From the NCBI RefSeq assembly GCF_900129665.1, contig NZ_FQWL01000001.1, positions 1,054,001-1,118,000 on the forward strand: a stretch of DNA of 64,000 bases, read 5' to 3'. The stretch is from Flagellimonas flava. GTDB taxonomy: Bacteria > Bacteroidota > Bacteroidia > Flavobacteriales > Flavobacteriaceae. The position numbers and the translations under genes were made by a program. The notes below the pieces were generated by a model, which saw nothing but the letters and a program-made list of their open reading frames with translations, did no database searches and was not told where the DNA came from. Positions 8,675 through 16,759 of this stretch are shown here, in pieces (position 1 is the stretch's first letter; every line of letters begins with the position of its first letter).

Positions 8675-9769
8675 CTAGACATTAAACCTAAAATGCATAA
8701 CATCCCCATCCTTTACCACATATTCCTTGCCTTCCACACGCATACGGCCAGCTTCTTTTACCTTGGTCTCGCTACCATATTGTACATAATCGGCATAGGA
8801 AATCACTTCGGCACGGATAAAACCTTTTTCAAAATCCGTATGGATAACCCCAGCGGCCTGGGGCGCCGTGGCACCTACAGGAATGGTCCATGCCCTTACC
8901 TCTTTTTGTCCGGCGGTGAAATAGGTTTCCAAATCTAAAAGCTTGTAGGCTCCACGGATAAGTTTCGCCGAACCTGGTTCTGAAAGTCCCAAATCTTCCA
9001 AGAACATTTGGCGCTCTTCGTAGGTTTCCAGTTCCGTGATATCAGCTTCGGTACCTACGGCCAAAAAGATGACCTCAGCATTTTCGTTTGCTACGGCATG
9101 TTTTACCCGGTCCACGTAGGCGTTGCCCTCTACCGCAGCTGCCTCATCCACGTTACAGACATACATTACGGGTTTGTCCGTAATCAACTGCAAGGGTTTT
9201 ACGAATTCGGTATGGTCGTCTTCTGCAACGGAAATGGCACGTACCGATTGGCCCGCTTCCAAACCTTCTTTAAGGGTGGTCAGCACACCGGCTTCTTTTT
9301 GCGCCTCTTTGTTTCCAGTTTTGGCCGCACGCTTTACCTTGTCCAGCTTTTTTTCAACGCTTTCCAAATCCTTCAGCTGAAGTTCCATATCTATGGTTTC
9401 CTTATCACGAATTGGATCTACGGAACCGTCAACATGCACTACATTATCGTTGTCAAAGCAGCGCAATACATGTAGAATGGCATCGGTTTCCCGGATGTTC
9501 CCCAAGAATTGATTTCCGAGTCCCTCGCCTTTGCTTGCACCCTTTACCAAGCCCGCTATATCAACAATCTCAACCGTAGCTGGAATCACTTTTTCAGGAT
9601 TCACCAGTTCTTCCAATTTCTCCAATCGGGTATCGGGTACGTTCACCACCCCAATATTGGGTTCAATGGTACAAAAGGGAAAGTTGGCGCTTTGTGCCTT
9701 TGCATTGGAGAGGCAGTTGAACAAGGTCGATTTTCCTACATTGGGTAATCCTACAATTCCGGCTTTCAT
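8675..9769 (-). CDS. ychF: Ribosome-binding ATPase YchF
   Basis: This 364-residue protein is full-length for the YchF/OLA1 family of Obg-related P-loop proteins, which bind ribosomes and prefer ATP. The P-loop is GLPNVGKST (7-15), switch II is [10 protein letters not shown], and the G4 position reads NVDE, the altered motif that gives YchF its ATP preference. A coiled-coil insertion lies around 130-170 and a C-terminal TGS-like domain at about 280-364. It stands alone on the minus strand with a TATATTTG box about 90 bp upstream. Confidence 0.95.
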   Translation of the reverse strand: MKAGIVGLPNVGKSTLFNCLSNAKAQSANFPFCTIEPNIGVVNVPDTRLEKLEELVNPEKVIPATVEIVDIAGLVKGASKGEGLGNQFLGNIRETDAILHVLRCFDNDNVVHVDGSVDPIRDKETIDMELQLKDLESVEKKLDKVKRAAKTGNKEAQKEAGVLTTLKEGLEAGQSVRAISVAEDDHTEFVKPLQLITDKPVMYVCNVDEAAAVEGNAYVDRVKHAVANENAEVIFLAVGTEADITELETYEERQMFLEDLGLSEPGSAKLIRGAYKLLDLETYFTAGQKEVRAWTIPVGATAPQAAGVIHTDFEKGFIRAEVISYADYVQYGSETKVKEAGRMRVEGKEYVVKDGDVMHFRFNV

Positions 9770-9857
9770 CGGGTTGACAATAGATTTAAGGTGTTAGATT
9801 CAAGATAACTGACCCTTGCAAATTGCGTATTGCTAATTGTCAATTAAATTAGGCGTG

Positions 9858-9865
9858 CAAATATA
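9858..9865 (-). promoter_or_regulatory. Candidate -7 promoter box for ychF
   Basis: The minus strand reads TATATTTG, an exact TAnnTTTG match, about 89 bp upstream of the ychF start. No good -33 TTTG is seen, so it is a motif match only. Confidence 0.3.
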
Positions 9866-9900
9866 GTTTGAAGTTTTGAAAGAAAAGTCCTTGCGGAACC

Positions 9901-10029
9901 TTAAAAACCATTGAAGAGCAGATACGCACCAATGATAAAAATGGATACTATGGTCAAAATTACCACAACGGAAAGGATACATCCCAACTGTTTCCAGAAC
10001 CCATTATACTCTTTTTGCTTTTCCTCCAT
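9901..10029 (-). CDS. 42-residue single-pass membrane peptide
   Basis: An ATG at 10029 opens a 43-codon frame ending at TAA (9901-9903). The peptide begins MEEKQKEYNGFWKQLG, a charged amphipathic segment, and continues as one long hydrophobic helix rich in Val and Ile, ending LLFNGF. It faces away from the speB-like gene and lies upstream of ychF on the same strand. The clean N-charged plus TM layout and a good GGAGG-like context (ATGGAGGAA) support a real small gene. I do not recognise a family. Confidence 0.5.
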   Translation of the reverse strand: MEEKQKEYNGFWKQLGCILSVVVILTIVSIFIIGAYLLFNGF

Positions 10030-10107
10030 AGTCTTTTAGCTGAATTGATCTTGCAAAAGTATGAAGAAATGCTTGTTAGGGAAATTGGATTCTGATTACC
10101 TTTAGAC

Positions 10108-10884
10108 ATGACCAAAATTACATTGCAAGGTATTTTGTTTGATGAAAAGTCCTCTTTTCTCCGAGGGCCCGCCCATGCTCCACCTGCCATCCGAAAAGCC
10201 TATCGTAGTGATTCTGCCAATTACTATGCCGAAGACGGTACCTTTATTGATCCAGAGTTATTTGATGACAAGGGTGATTTTAGAATTTCGGACTATTTGG
10301 ATATTGAGCAGGTAACCTCCAACAATCTAGAAAAAAACAAACCTTTAATCACCTTTGGAGGTGACCATTCCATTACCTACCCCGTCATAAAGGCTTTTCA
10401 TGAGCTTTATGGAAAATTGGATATACTCCATATTGATGCGCATGGGGACCTTTATTCCAATTTTGAGGGTGATCCCTACTCCCATGCCTGCCCATTTTAC
10501 AACATCATGGACAACGATTTAGCATCAAACCTGCAGCAGGTTGGAATTCGAACGTTGAACGATGAACAAAGAAAAAATGCAAAGCGCTTTGGGGTAAGCA
10601 TCAACGAGATGAAGGATTTTAAATCCTTTAAGATGCCGACATTTAAAAATCCGTTATATCTGTCCCTTGATATGGATGCCCTAGATCCCGCTTTTGCGCC
10701 GGGTGTATCCCATCACGAACCGGGAGGGTTGAGCACAAGGGAGGTGATTCAAATTATCCAAGATATAAACGCACTGCTTGTTGGAGCCGATATCGTGGAA
10801 TACAATCCAAATCGGGACATTAATGATATGACCGCAATGGTCTGTGCCAAACTATTAAGGGAAATTGCCGCTAAGATGCTATAG
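10108..10884 (+). CDS. speB: Agmatinase/arginase-family ureohydrolase (SpeB-like)
   Basis: This 258-residue protein has the full set of ureohydrolase manganese ligands: H87 in GGDHS, D110/H112/D114 in IDAHGD, and D188/D190 in SLDMDALDP. GVSHHEPGG is also a family motif. It probably releases urea from agmatine to give putrescine, but family members differ in substrate (arginine, agmatine, formiminoglutamate, guanidinobutyrate) and the sequence does not settle this. It is a single-gene unit, convergent with the ferredoxin gene two bases away. A TACCTTTA box ends four bases before the ATG, so the transcript may have almost no leader. Confidence 0.82.
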   Translation: MTKITLQGILFDEKSSFLRGPAHAPPAIRKAYRSDSANYYAEDGTFIDPELFDDKGDFRISDYLDIEQVTSNNLEKNKPLITFGGDHSITYPVIKAFHELYGKLDILHIDAHGDLYSNFEGDPYSHACPFYNIMDNDLASNLQQVGIRTLNDEQRKNAKRFGVSINEMKDFKSFKMPTFKNPLYLSLDMDALDPAFAPGVSHHEPGGLSTREVIQIIQDINALLVGADIVEYNPNRDINDMTAMVCAKLLREIAAKML

Positions 10885-10885
10885 G

Positions 10886-11239
10886 TTACCCGTCAGGGTG
10901 CATGAACTTTTGCTTACCAAGCAACACATCCTCTGACTCCACCCGGTCCTCGTCCGGAACACAGCAGTCCACAGGGCACACGGCAGCACATTGGGGCTCT
11001 TCATGAAAGCCCATGCATTCCGTGCATTTGTCCGGAGCTATATAATAGATTTCATCACTTATAGGTTCTTGTACCTCGTCAGCATTGACCGCCTTGCCAT
11101 CTGGCAATACCACATCTCCTGCCAGCGAGGTTCCATCGCTGTAACGCCATTCATCTGCACCTTCATAAATTGCGGTATTGGGGCACTCTGGCTCACAGGC
11201 CCCGCAATTGATACACTCATCCGTTATGATAATCGCCAT
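10886..11239 (-). CDS. 4Fe-4S dicluster ferredoxin
   Basis: This 117-residue cytosolic electron carrier has two cysteine sets. The N-terminal one is C9, C12, C15 and C19 in [12 protein letters not shown]. The second is CTEC followed by an insertion and [10 protein letters not shown]. The layout matches the Bacteroidota 4Fe-4S dicluster ferredoxins commonly next to the acyl-CoA reductase and serC/serA genes, as here. It is divergent from the acyl-CoA reductase gene with an 86-bp spacer that contains a promoter match. Confidence 0.9.
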   Translation of the reverse strand: MAIIITDECINCGACEPECPNTAIYEGADEWRYSDGTSLAGDVVLPDGKAVNADEVQEPISDEIYYIAPDKCTECMGFHEEPQCAAVCPVDCCVPDEDRVESEDVLLGKQKFMHPDG

Positions 11240-11289
11240 AATTTTCTTTTTCTTTTATGCCCAGTAAACCGGGCATGCGTACTTTTGCA

Positions 11290-11321
11290 CAAAAATAAAC
11301 CCTACTAAAATAGTATACAAA
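11290..11321 (-). promoter_or_regulatory. Bacteroidota-type promoter for the ferredoxin gene
   Basis: On the minus strand TTTG (11321-11318) is followed after 20 bp by TATTTTTG (11297-11290), matching the -33 TTTG and -7 TAnnTTTG pattern with the usual spacing. The predicted start site lies about 45 bp before the ferredoxin ATG. Confidence 0.55.
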
Positions 11322-11325
11322 TATA

Positions 11326-12372
11326 ATGAGCCCACCCAATCACATCGTGCAAGCTTTTGTTAATCTTGGGGATTACCTCACCGAATTTTGTGAAAATCGC
11401 AATACAAAAGACCATCCTGCACATGCTTCGCTGGAAGAAGCTGTTCAAAAGGCCGGACATCAAAACGGATGGTTCACCGAGGATAATGTGCTGCATTGTC
11501 TGCACCACTGGGGTCAATTACTTCAGGCAAGTAAAATTGATTCCTGGTTAGGTTCATATTCCATTGACTCCTCCAAAACACCTAAAATAATCGGAGTGGT
11601 CATGGCAGGAAATATTCCTTTGGTTGGGTTCCATGATTTTATTTCCGTGCTTTTATCGGGGAATTCCGTACAAGCCAAATTGTCTTCCAACGATACGGTG
11701 CTCCTGCCCTTTCTGTCCAACTATCTTATTGGGGTGGAACCTAGATTAAAAGAGCGTATCAATTTCGTAGAAGGGAGATTTGGGCATTTTGATGCTGTCA
11801 TCGCCACCGGAAGCAACAACACCAGTAGGTACTTTGAACATTATTTTGGAAAAAAACCGAACATTATCCGTAAAAACCGGAATGCCGTTGCGGTACTCAG
11901 CGGTGAGGAATCTTCAGAAGAATTGATTGCTTTGGGTGAGGATATTTTTAGATATTACGGTTTGGGCTGCCGCAACGTTTCCAAAATCTTTGTGCCCCAA
12001 AACTATAATTTTGATGTATTGTTCACTGCACTTTTCAACTATAAGGATATCGTAAATCAGAATAAATATGCCAACAATTATGACTACAACAAGGCTGTTT
12101 ATTTGATGAGTGCATTTAAAATTCTGGACAACGGCTTTATTGTGCTAAAAGAAGATAGTGGTTTTGCTTCCCCCATAGCTTCGCTTTTCTATGAATACTA
12201 CGATTCCAAAGACTCCATAAAACAACATTTGCAAAGCAAAAAAGAGGATATACAATGCGTGGTCTCCAAAGGGTTCATCACTAATGAAATTTCATTTGGT
12301 GAAACCCAAAAACCAAGACTCCATGATTATGCGGATGGGGTGGACACCTTGGGATTTCTTATCAGCCTATAA
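11326..12372 (+). CDS. Acyl-CoA reductase (LuxC-like, aldehyde dehydrogenase fold)
   Basis: This 348-residue protein belongs to the LuxC-type acyl reductases, which reduce acyl-thioesters to aldehydes with NAD(P)H. Visible features are the nucleotide-binding region around VVMAGNIPLVG (91-101) and the catalytic cysteine C215 in YYGLGCRNVSK. It is somewhat shorter than LuxC proper, and no luciferase genes are near, so bioluminescence is not implied. In Flavobacteria this gene commonly lies between the ferredoxin and serC, as here. Its physiological substrate is unknown. Confidence 0.82.
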   Translation: MSPPNHIVQAFVNLGDYLTEFCENRNTKDHPAHASLEEAVQKAGHQNGWFTEDNVLHCLHHWGQLLQASKIDSWLGSYSIDSSKTPKIIGVVMAGNIPLVGFHDFISVLLSGNSVQAKLSSNDTVLLPFLSNYLIGVEPRLKERINFVEGRFGHFDAVIATGSNNTSRYFEHYFGKKPNIIRKNRNAVAVLSGEESSEELIALGEDIFRYYGLGCRNVSKIFVPQNYNFDVLFTALFNYKDIVNQNKYANNYDYNKAVYLMSAFKILDNGFIVLKEDSGFASPIASLFYEYYDSKDSIKQHLQSKKEDIQCVVSKGFITNEISFGETQKPRLHDYADGVDTLGFLISL

Positions 12373-12419
12373 GCCGTATCTCCTTCGACGATCGTTTTTA
12401 TATACAAGTTTTTTTAAGA

Positions 12420-12450
12420 CCTTTGGGGCTTATTTAAAATGACCCAAAGG
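12420..12450 (+). other. Inverted repeat in the serC leader
   Basis: CCTTTGGG (12420-12427) and CCCAAAGG (12443-12450) form a perfect 8-bp stem with a 15-base AT-rich loop, 45 bp before serC. No T-run follows, so it is not a standard terminator. It could be an operator or a leader hairpin. Confidence 0.4.
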
Positions 12451-12494
12451 GGGCACACCGTTCCCTAGGTCGCTCAACCCTCAAACAACTGAAG

Positions 12495-13559
12495 ATGAAA
12501 AAGCACAATTTTAGCGCCGGACCATGTATTTTACCACAAGAAGTGATGCAAAAGGCCTCGGAGGCCATAATAGAATTGGATGGTATTGGACTTTCACTTA
12601 TAGAAATCTCCCATAGAAGCAAGGAATTTGTGGCCATCATGGAAAAGGCCCGGTCATTGGCTTTGGAACTACTTGGTTTGGAAGGCAAAGGTTATCAAGC
12701 ACTTTTTCTTCAAGGTGGGGCCAGCACCCAATTTTTAATGGCCGCCTACAATTTTTTGGAAAAAAAAGCAGGCTATGTCAATACCGGTACCTGGAGTTTA
12801 AAAGCGATTAAAGAGGCGCGACTATTTGGTGAAATTGTAGAAGTTGCCTCATCCCAGGATCAAAACTTCAATTACATCCCCAAAGGATACAACGTGCCGA
12901 CAGATTTGGATTACTTGCACCTAACTTCCAACAATACCATATTTGGAACGCAGTTAAAGGATTTTCCTAAAACCAAGGTCCCTTTGGTTTGTGATATGAG
13001 TTCTGATATTTTTTCCCGCCAAATGGATTTTTCACAATTTGATCTCATTTATGCCGGCGCACAAAAGAATATGGGCCCAGCGGGAACCACCTTGGTCGTG
13101 GTCAAGGAGGATGTCCTTGGTAAAGTTTCCAGGAAAATACCTTCTATGTTGGACTACGCCATACATGCCGGAAAGGATAGTATGTTCAATACACCTCCGG
13201 TGTTTGCCGTATATGTATCCATGCTTACCCTGCAATGGCTAAAAGATTTGGGCGGTATCGAAGCAATTGAAGAAATTAATGAACGAAAAGCTAATCTTAT
13301 CTATTCTGAAATCGAGTTGAACCCAGTGTTCTCTGGCTTTGCGGCCAAGGAAGACCGTTCCATCATGAACGCTACCTTTAATATCACGGACGATAGCTTG
13401 AAGGATATTTTTGACGAAAAATGCAAAGAGGCAGGGATTAGTGGTATTAATGGTCACCGCTCGGTCGGAGGGTATCGTGCTTCCATGTACAACGCCATGA
13501 CCTTGGAAAGCGTAGGTGTTTTGGTGGACATTATGAGCGAATTGGAAAAGAAAGGATAA
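12495..13559 (+). CDS. serC: Phosphoserine aminotransferase (SerC)
   Basis: This PLP enzyme converts 3-phosphohydroxypyruvate and glutamate to phosphoserine in serine synthesis; it is 354 residues, the family's usual size. The N-terminus NFSAGPCILP is diagnostic. The PLP lysine is K191 in YAGAQKNMGPAG, and the substrate region GHRSVGGYRASMYNA lies near the C-terminus. It is followed 36 bp later by serA, giving consecutive steps of the phosphorylated serine pathway. Confidence 0.96.
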   Translation: MKKHNFSAGPCILPQEVMQKASEAIIELDGIGLSLIEISHRSKEFVAIMEKARSLALELLGLEGKGYQALFLQGGASTQFLMAAYNFLEKKAGYVNTGTWSLKAIKEARLFGEIVEVASSQDQNFNYIPKGYNVPTDLDYLHLTSNNTIFGTQLKDFPKTKVPLVCDMSSDIFSRQMDFSQFDLIYAGAQKNMGPAGTTLVVVKEDVLGKVSRKIPSMLDYAIHAGKDSMFNTPPVFAVYVSMLTLQWLKDLGGIEAIEEINERKANLIYSEIELNPVFSGFAAKEDRSIMNATFNITDDSLKDIFDEKCKEAGISGINGHRSVGGYRASMYNAMTLESVGVLVDIMSELEKKG

Positions 13560-13595
13560 GATCAGTTTATTAATCCCAATGTTAATTTAAAAAAT

Positions 13596-14552
13596 ATGAG
13601 CAACATATTGGCCAACGACGGGCTTTCTCCCTCGGGTATTGAAGCTTTTGAAAAAAATGGATTTAAGGTAATCACTACCAAAGTAGCCCAGGAACAACTT
13701 GCCAACTTTATCAATCAAAATCAAATAAGGGCGCTACTGGTTCGCAGTGCTACCCAAGCGGACAAAGCCTTGATTGATGCATGCCCGGATTTGGAGTTAA
13801 TCGGTCGGGGCGGTGTAGGTATGGACAATATTGACGTAGCCTATGCCAAATCCAAGGGAATTCATGTGGTCAATACCCCGGCGGCTTCTTCCGCTTCCGT
13901 TGCGGAACTTGTATTTGCCCATTTGTTCAGTGGGGTTCGTTTTTTGCATGACTCCAACAGGAACATGCCACTGGATGGGGATAGCAAGTTCAAACAGCTT
14001 AAAAAGAGCTATGCTGGTGGTATGGAGCTTCGCGGTAAGACCTTGGGCATTGTTGGTTTTGGCAGAATTGGTCAAGCTACCGCCAGAATTGGCCTTGCCT
14101 TGGGCATGAAAGTACTTTACAGTGATCATAACGTGGAGGATTGTACTCTGAGTGTTCCATTTTTTGATGGACAGTCCTTAACCTTTGCGCTTGAGGCCAG
14201 TTCAATGGAAGAGGTGCTGCAACAATCCGATTTCATAACAGTTCACGTCCCTGCCCAAAAAGGCTATGTCCTGGGCGAAAAGGAGTTCAATATGATGAAA
14301 CAGGGAGCTGGTGTGGTGAACGCCGCTCGCGGGGGTGTTTTGGATGAGGTTGCCCTTATTGATGCCCTCGAAAAAGAAAAACTTTCCTTCGCCGGCCTAG
14401 ATGTTTTTGAGTCCGAACCCAAACCGGAAATCAGAATTTTAATGCATCCAAAAATTTCATTGACACCCCACATTGGAGCCGCAACGGTGGAAGCACAGGA
14501 TCGCATTGGATTAGAGTTGGCCGAACAGGTATCTGGCCTTTTGGGAACGTAG
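13596..14552 (+). CDS. serA: D-3-phosphoglycerate dehydrogenase, short form (SerA)
   Basis: This NAD-dependent D-2-hydroxyacid dehydrogenase has 318 residues. VRSATQADKALIDA and LELIGRGGVGMDNID are typical of phosphoglycerate dehydrogenase. The Rossmann motif is GIVGFGRIGQATA. The catalytic residues fall in NAARGGVLDE (Arg), the FESEPKPE region (Glu) and TPHIGA (His). It lacks the C-terminal ACT domain, so serine feedback through ACT is absent. Pairing with serC supports the serine role. Confidence 0.92.
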   Translation: MSNILANDGLSPSGIEAFEKNGFKVITTKVAQEQLANFINQNQIRALLVRSATQADKALIDACPDLELIGRGGVGMDNIDVAYAKSKGIHVVNTPAASSASVAELVFAHLFSGVRFLHDSNRNMPLDGDSKFKQLKKSYAGGMELRGKTLGIVGFGRIGQATARIGLALGMKVLYSDHNVEDCTLSVPFFDGQSLTFALEASSMEEVLQQSDFITVHVPAQKGYVLGEKEFNMMKQGAGVVNAARGGVLDEVALIDALEKEKLSFAGLDVFESEPKPEIRILMHPKISLTPHIGAATVEAQDRIGLELAEQVSGLLGT

Positions 14553-14625
14553 GTGTTTTTTTCCGTTTTTTCCGGTTCGTGTTTTCTTTTTTGTACATTG
14601 TGTAGCTAAACTAAACACTATAAAA

Positions 14626-15267
14626 ATGTCAGGATTATTAGATTTATTGAATAGCCCAATGGGCAAACAATTGATTAGCGGCGTAGCTGGACAAACTGGA
14701 CAGTCTGAAGGCAAAACTGCAGATGTGCTCAGCATGGCTATGCCATTACTTATGGGGGCGATGAAACGAAATGCCTCTACCCCTTCTGGAGCGGAAGGGC
14801 TTATGAATGCGCTTTCCTCTAAACACGATGGTAGTATTCTGAACGACCTGGGTGGTTTGTTCGGAGGTGGCGTGGACCAAAGTGTAATGGATGACGGTGC
14901 AGGAATTTTGGGCCATGTTTTTGGTTCCAAACAACCACAGGTAGAGAATGCCCTAAGTAGTAAATCTGGAATGGATGCAGGTTCCATCGCACAAATTCTT
15001 AAAATTGCTGCTCCAATCCTTTTGGGATATTTGGGAAAACAATCCAGACAACAAAATGTAAGTAATGCTAATGGTCTTGGAGGCCTTCTTGGAGGTCTTA
15101 TGGGTGGCGGAAGCTCAGCAAATAAACAACAATCCCTAATTGAAACCTTTTTGGATTCTGACGGGGATGGAAGTGTTATCGACGATTTGGCCGGAATGGT
15201 ATTGTCGGGCGGAAATCAGAAAAAAAGTGGATTGGGTGGACTTTTAGGAGGACTTTTCGGGAAGTAG
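14626..15267 (+). CDS. DUF937 domain-containing protein
   Basis: This 213-residue, Gly/Ser/Met-rich protein begins MSGLLDLLNSPMGKQLISG and carries a DUF937-type region to about residue 140. It ends in a glycine-rich tail of repeated GLGGLLGGL words, with an Asp-rich loop DSDGDGSVIDDLAG between them. Such proteins are common in Flavobacteria; the biochemical role is not established. It is a single-gene unit closed by a strong terminator. Confidence 0.8.
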   Translation: MSGLLDLLNSPMGKQLISGVAGQTGQSEGKTADVLSMAMPLLMGAMKRNASTPSGAEGLMNALSSKHDGSILNDLGGLFGGGVDQSVMDDGAGILGHVFGSKQPQVENALSSKSGMDAGSIAQILKIAAPILLGYLGKQSRQQNVSNANGLGGLLGGLMGGGSSANKQQSLIETFLDSDGDGSVIDDLAGMVLSGGNQKKSGLGGLLGGLFGK

Positions 15268-15294
15268 ACCACATCCTTAACGTTATTTAACAAG

Positions 15295-15323
15295 GCCATT
15301 TGATACTACAAATGGCTTTTTTT
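15295..15323 (+). terminator. Rho-independent terminator after the DUF937 gene
   Basis: GCCATTTG (15295-15302) and CAAATGGC (15309-15316) form a perfect 8-bp stem with a 6-base loop, followed by seven T residues. Confidence 0.92.
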
Positions 15324-15336
15324 GTACTTTAATGTT

Positions 15337-15795
15337 ATGAAAAAGAACATTTTACAAAAAGTGCTGATCATCTTCTGCGGGGCACTATTGGTGGTTTCCT
15401 GCGGAAGCCAAAAAGAAGCACTCGCCATTTCCGCTGAAGAGCAAGCTGTCTTCAGTTCCGATGATGAACAGCAAGTAGAGATCAAAGATGACAAAACCGA
15501 ATACGAGATCATCATTATTGAACCGGGCTTTTATGTTTGGTTACAAAGTATTGCCAGGCCAGAAGGCTACTATTCTCAAAGCTTCCTTGAAAACCGGAAC
15601 AGATTGTTGGTAACCAATTGGAACCAAAGGGTATTGCAACCGCAAGTGTTCAATCCCAACCTATATGAACTTCAAATCAATTACGAACCTGGGATAGACT
15701 ATGGCTATGAAGTCAACTATAAGTTATACAACTACTTCATATATTTTCAGCGAAAGTACAATCAACGTTTAGGTCCCTTTCTTCCCCGCATTTAA
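15337..15795 (+). CDS. DUF6146 family lipoprotein
   Basis: This 152-residue protein has the signal MKKNILQKVLIIFC... and a lipobox VVSCGS, so the cysteine should be lipidated. The core EYEIIIIEPGFYVWLQS, then EGYYSQSFLENRN and YGYEVNYKLYNYFIYFQRKYN match my memory of the DUF6146 family of Flavobacteriia. I chose the ATG at 15337 over an upstream TTG because it gives a normal signal peptide. Function is unknown. Confidence 0.78.
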   Translation: MKKNILQKVLIIFCGALLVVSCGSQKEALAISAEEQAVFSSDDEQQVEIKDDKTEYEIIIIEPGFYVWLQSIARPEGYYSQSFLENRNRLLVTNWNQRVLQPQVFNPNLYELQINYEPGIDYGYEVNYKLYNYFIYFQRKYNQRLGPFLPRI

Positions 15796-15808
15796 TATGC
15801 TATTTTTG
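15778..15808 (+). promoter_or_regulatory. Bacteroidota-type promoter upstream of the membrane protein gene at 15826
   Basis: TTTC (15778-15781), 19 bp, then TATTTTTG (15801-15808) fits the -33/-7 pattern with one mismatch at -33. The ATG lies 17 bp downstream of the -7 box, so the leader would be short. Confidence 0.5.
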
Positions 15809-15825
15809 CCATCGAATTACTTAGG

Positions 15826-16341
15826 ATGGATAAAATCAAAAAACGCTGGGACATTGGACAAAACTGGCACTATATATTTCCTTTGCTAGGGGTTGTTTTA
15901 CTCGCCGGAACTGCATATATCATTACACGGCGATTCCTTCATCTTTTTGAATTAAACAATACCACCTGGGAGTGGCCATTTACATTCCTAATAAGTGGAT
16001 TAATATATTGGCTAATGCTCCGTTTCTTTCTTTGGTGCTTCAAAAAACTGGCCAACAAATGGGTAGTGACCTACCGTTGGGAGATGATTGCTATTTTTAT
16101 TGTTTTTGCCATTACTGGTAGTGTTGCGGGAAAACTTGCCGGGCCATTTACGGAACTCATTGGGCTTAAAAAGGACACGGTTGCCGGATGGATCTATTGG
16201 ACAGCCCGCATTGTGCTGATTTTCCCGATCTATCAGGTTCTGCTGGTATGCTTCGGATGGCTTTTTGGGCAGTTCAAATTCTTCTGGAGTTTTGAAAAGA
16301 AGATGCTCAAACGTATGGGTCTTGGTTTTTTGATTCCTTAA
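15826..16341 (+). CDS. Conserved membrane protein, probably DUF6787 family
   Basis: This 171-residue protein has about four hydrophobic helices. The C-terminal segment WEMIAIFIVFAITGSVAGKLAGP, then a Tyr/Trp-rich helix and FGWLFGQFKFFWSFEKKMLKRMG, resembles the flavobacterial DUF6787 family from memory. Function is unknown. Confidence 0.6.
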   Translation: MDKIKKRWDIGQNWHYIFPLLGVVLLAGTAYIITRRFLHLFELNNTTWEWPFTFLISGLIYWLMLRFFLWCFKKLANKWVVTYRWEMIAIFIVFAITGSVAGKLAGPFTELIGLKKDTVAGWIYWTARIVLIFPIYQVLLVCFGWLFGQFKFFWSFEKKMLKRMGLGFLIP

Positions 16342-16380
16342 TTAAGTTTTCGTTAACATAAAGCTTTACCCTAAATTGGT

Positions 16381-16388
16381 TAGATTTG
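16381..16388 (+). promoter_or_regulatory. Candidate -7 box at the head of the metal-uptake locus
   Basis: TAGATTTG matches TAnnTTTG exactly, ending six bases before the ATG at 16395. It would give an almost leaderless transcript. No clear -33 element accompanies it. Confidence 0.35.
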
Positions 16389-16394
16389 CGGATA

Positions 16395-16697
16395 ATGTGG
16401 GATTTTAAGAAAATCTTGGGCTTTGTACTATTGACCTCCCTAATGTTGGTCAAGGTTTCTGCATTGCACGTGTATTCCCATCAAGAAGACGATAGCGATA
16501 CCGCAGAGAATTGTCATTTATGCGACATTGCCATGGATAACCAATCCATGGATATGTTGGCAAACAATGACACCCTACCCCAACAAAATGTCACTCCTAT
16601 TATAGAGGAGGAACCTCTGACGGTTCTCCCTTACGTTATTACAGATTTCTCAACATCCCTTCTTTTTTCTAGGCCTCCACCTTCAATGGCCATCTAG
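16395..16697 (+). CDS. Small secreted His/Cys protein preceding the TonB-dependent receptor
   Basis: This 100-residue protein has an N-terminal hydrophobic signal and then LHVYSHQEDD (two histidines), NCHLCDIA (CxxC), and a C-terminal FSRPPPSMAI. The order His pair, acidic residues, CxLC and terminal RxPP also occurs in the protein at 19811-20140. It recalls the proteobacterial DUF2946 proteins found beside TonB-dependent metal receptors. A role in binding or presenting a metal such as Zn or Cu in the periplasm is inferred. I chose ATG 16395 over an upstream TTG at 16386. Confidence 0.65.
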   Translation: MWDFKKILGFVLLTSLMLVKVSALHVYSHQEDDSDTAENCHLCDIAMDNQSMDMLANNDTLPQQNVTPIIEEEPLTVLPYVITDFSTSLLFSRPPPSMAI

Positions 16698-16710
16698 AAT
16701 CAAGCTTCCC

Positions 16711-16734
16711 GGGCACTTAAAAAGGCCCTTTTTT
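16711..16734 (+). terminator. Weak hairpin with T-run between the small protein and receptor genes
   Basis: GGGC and GCCC form a 4-bp stem around a 10-base loop, followed by six T residues. It may act as a partial terminator that lowers receptor expression relative to the first gene. Confidence 0.3.
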
Positions 16735-16759
16735 AACTATTAATTTATTGATCTTGAAA

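Noticed and set aside
11326..12372. Part of a bioluminescence (lux) operon
   Set aside because: The LuxC-like protein has no luxAB, luxD or luxE neighbours and sits in a common Flavobacteria ferredoxin-serC-serA cluster.
12420..12450. Riboswitch or terminator ahead of serC
   Set aside because: Only one short hairpin is visible, with no T-run and no conserved aptamer pattern that I can recognise, so I list it only as an inverted repeat.
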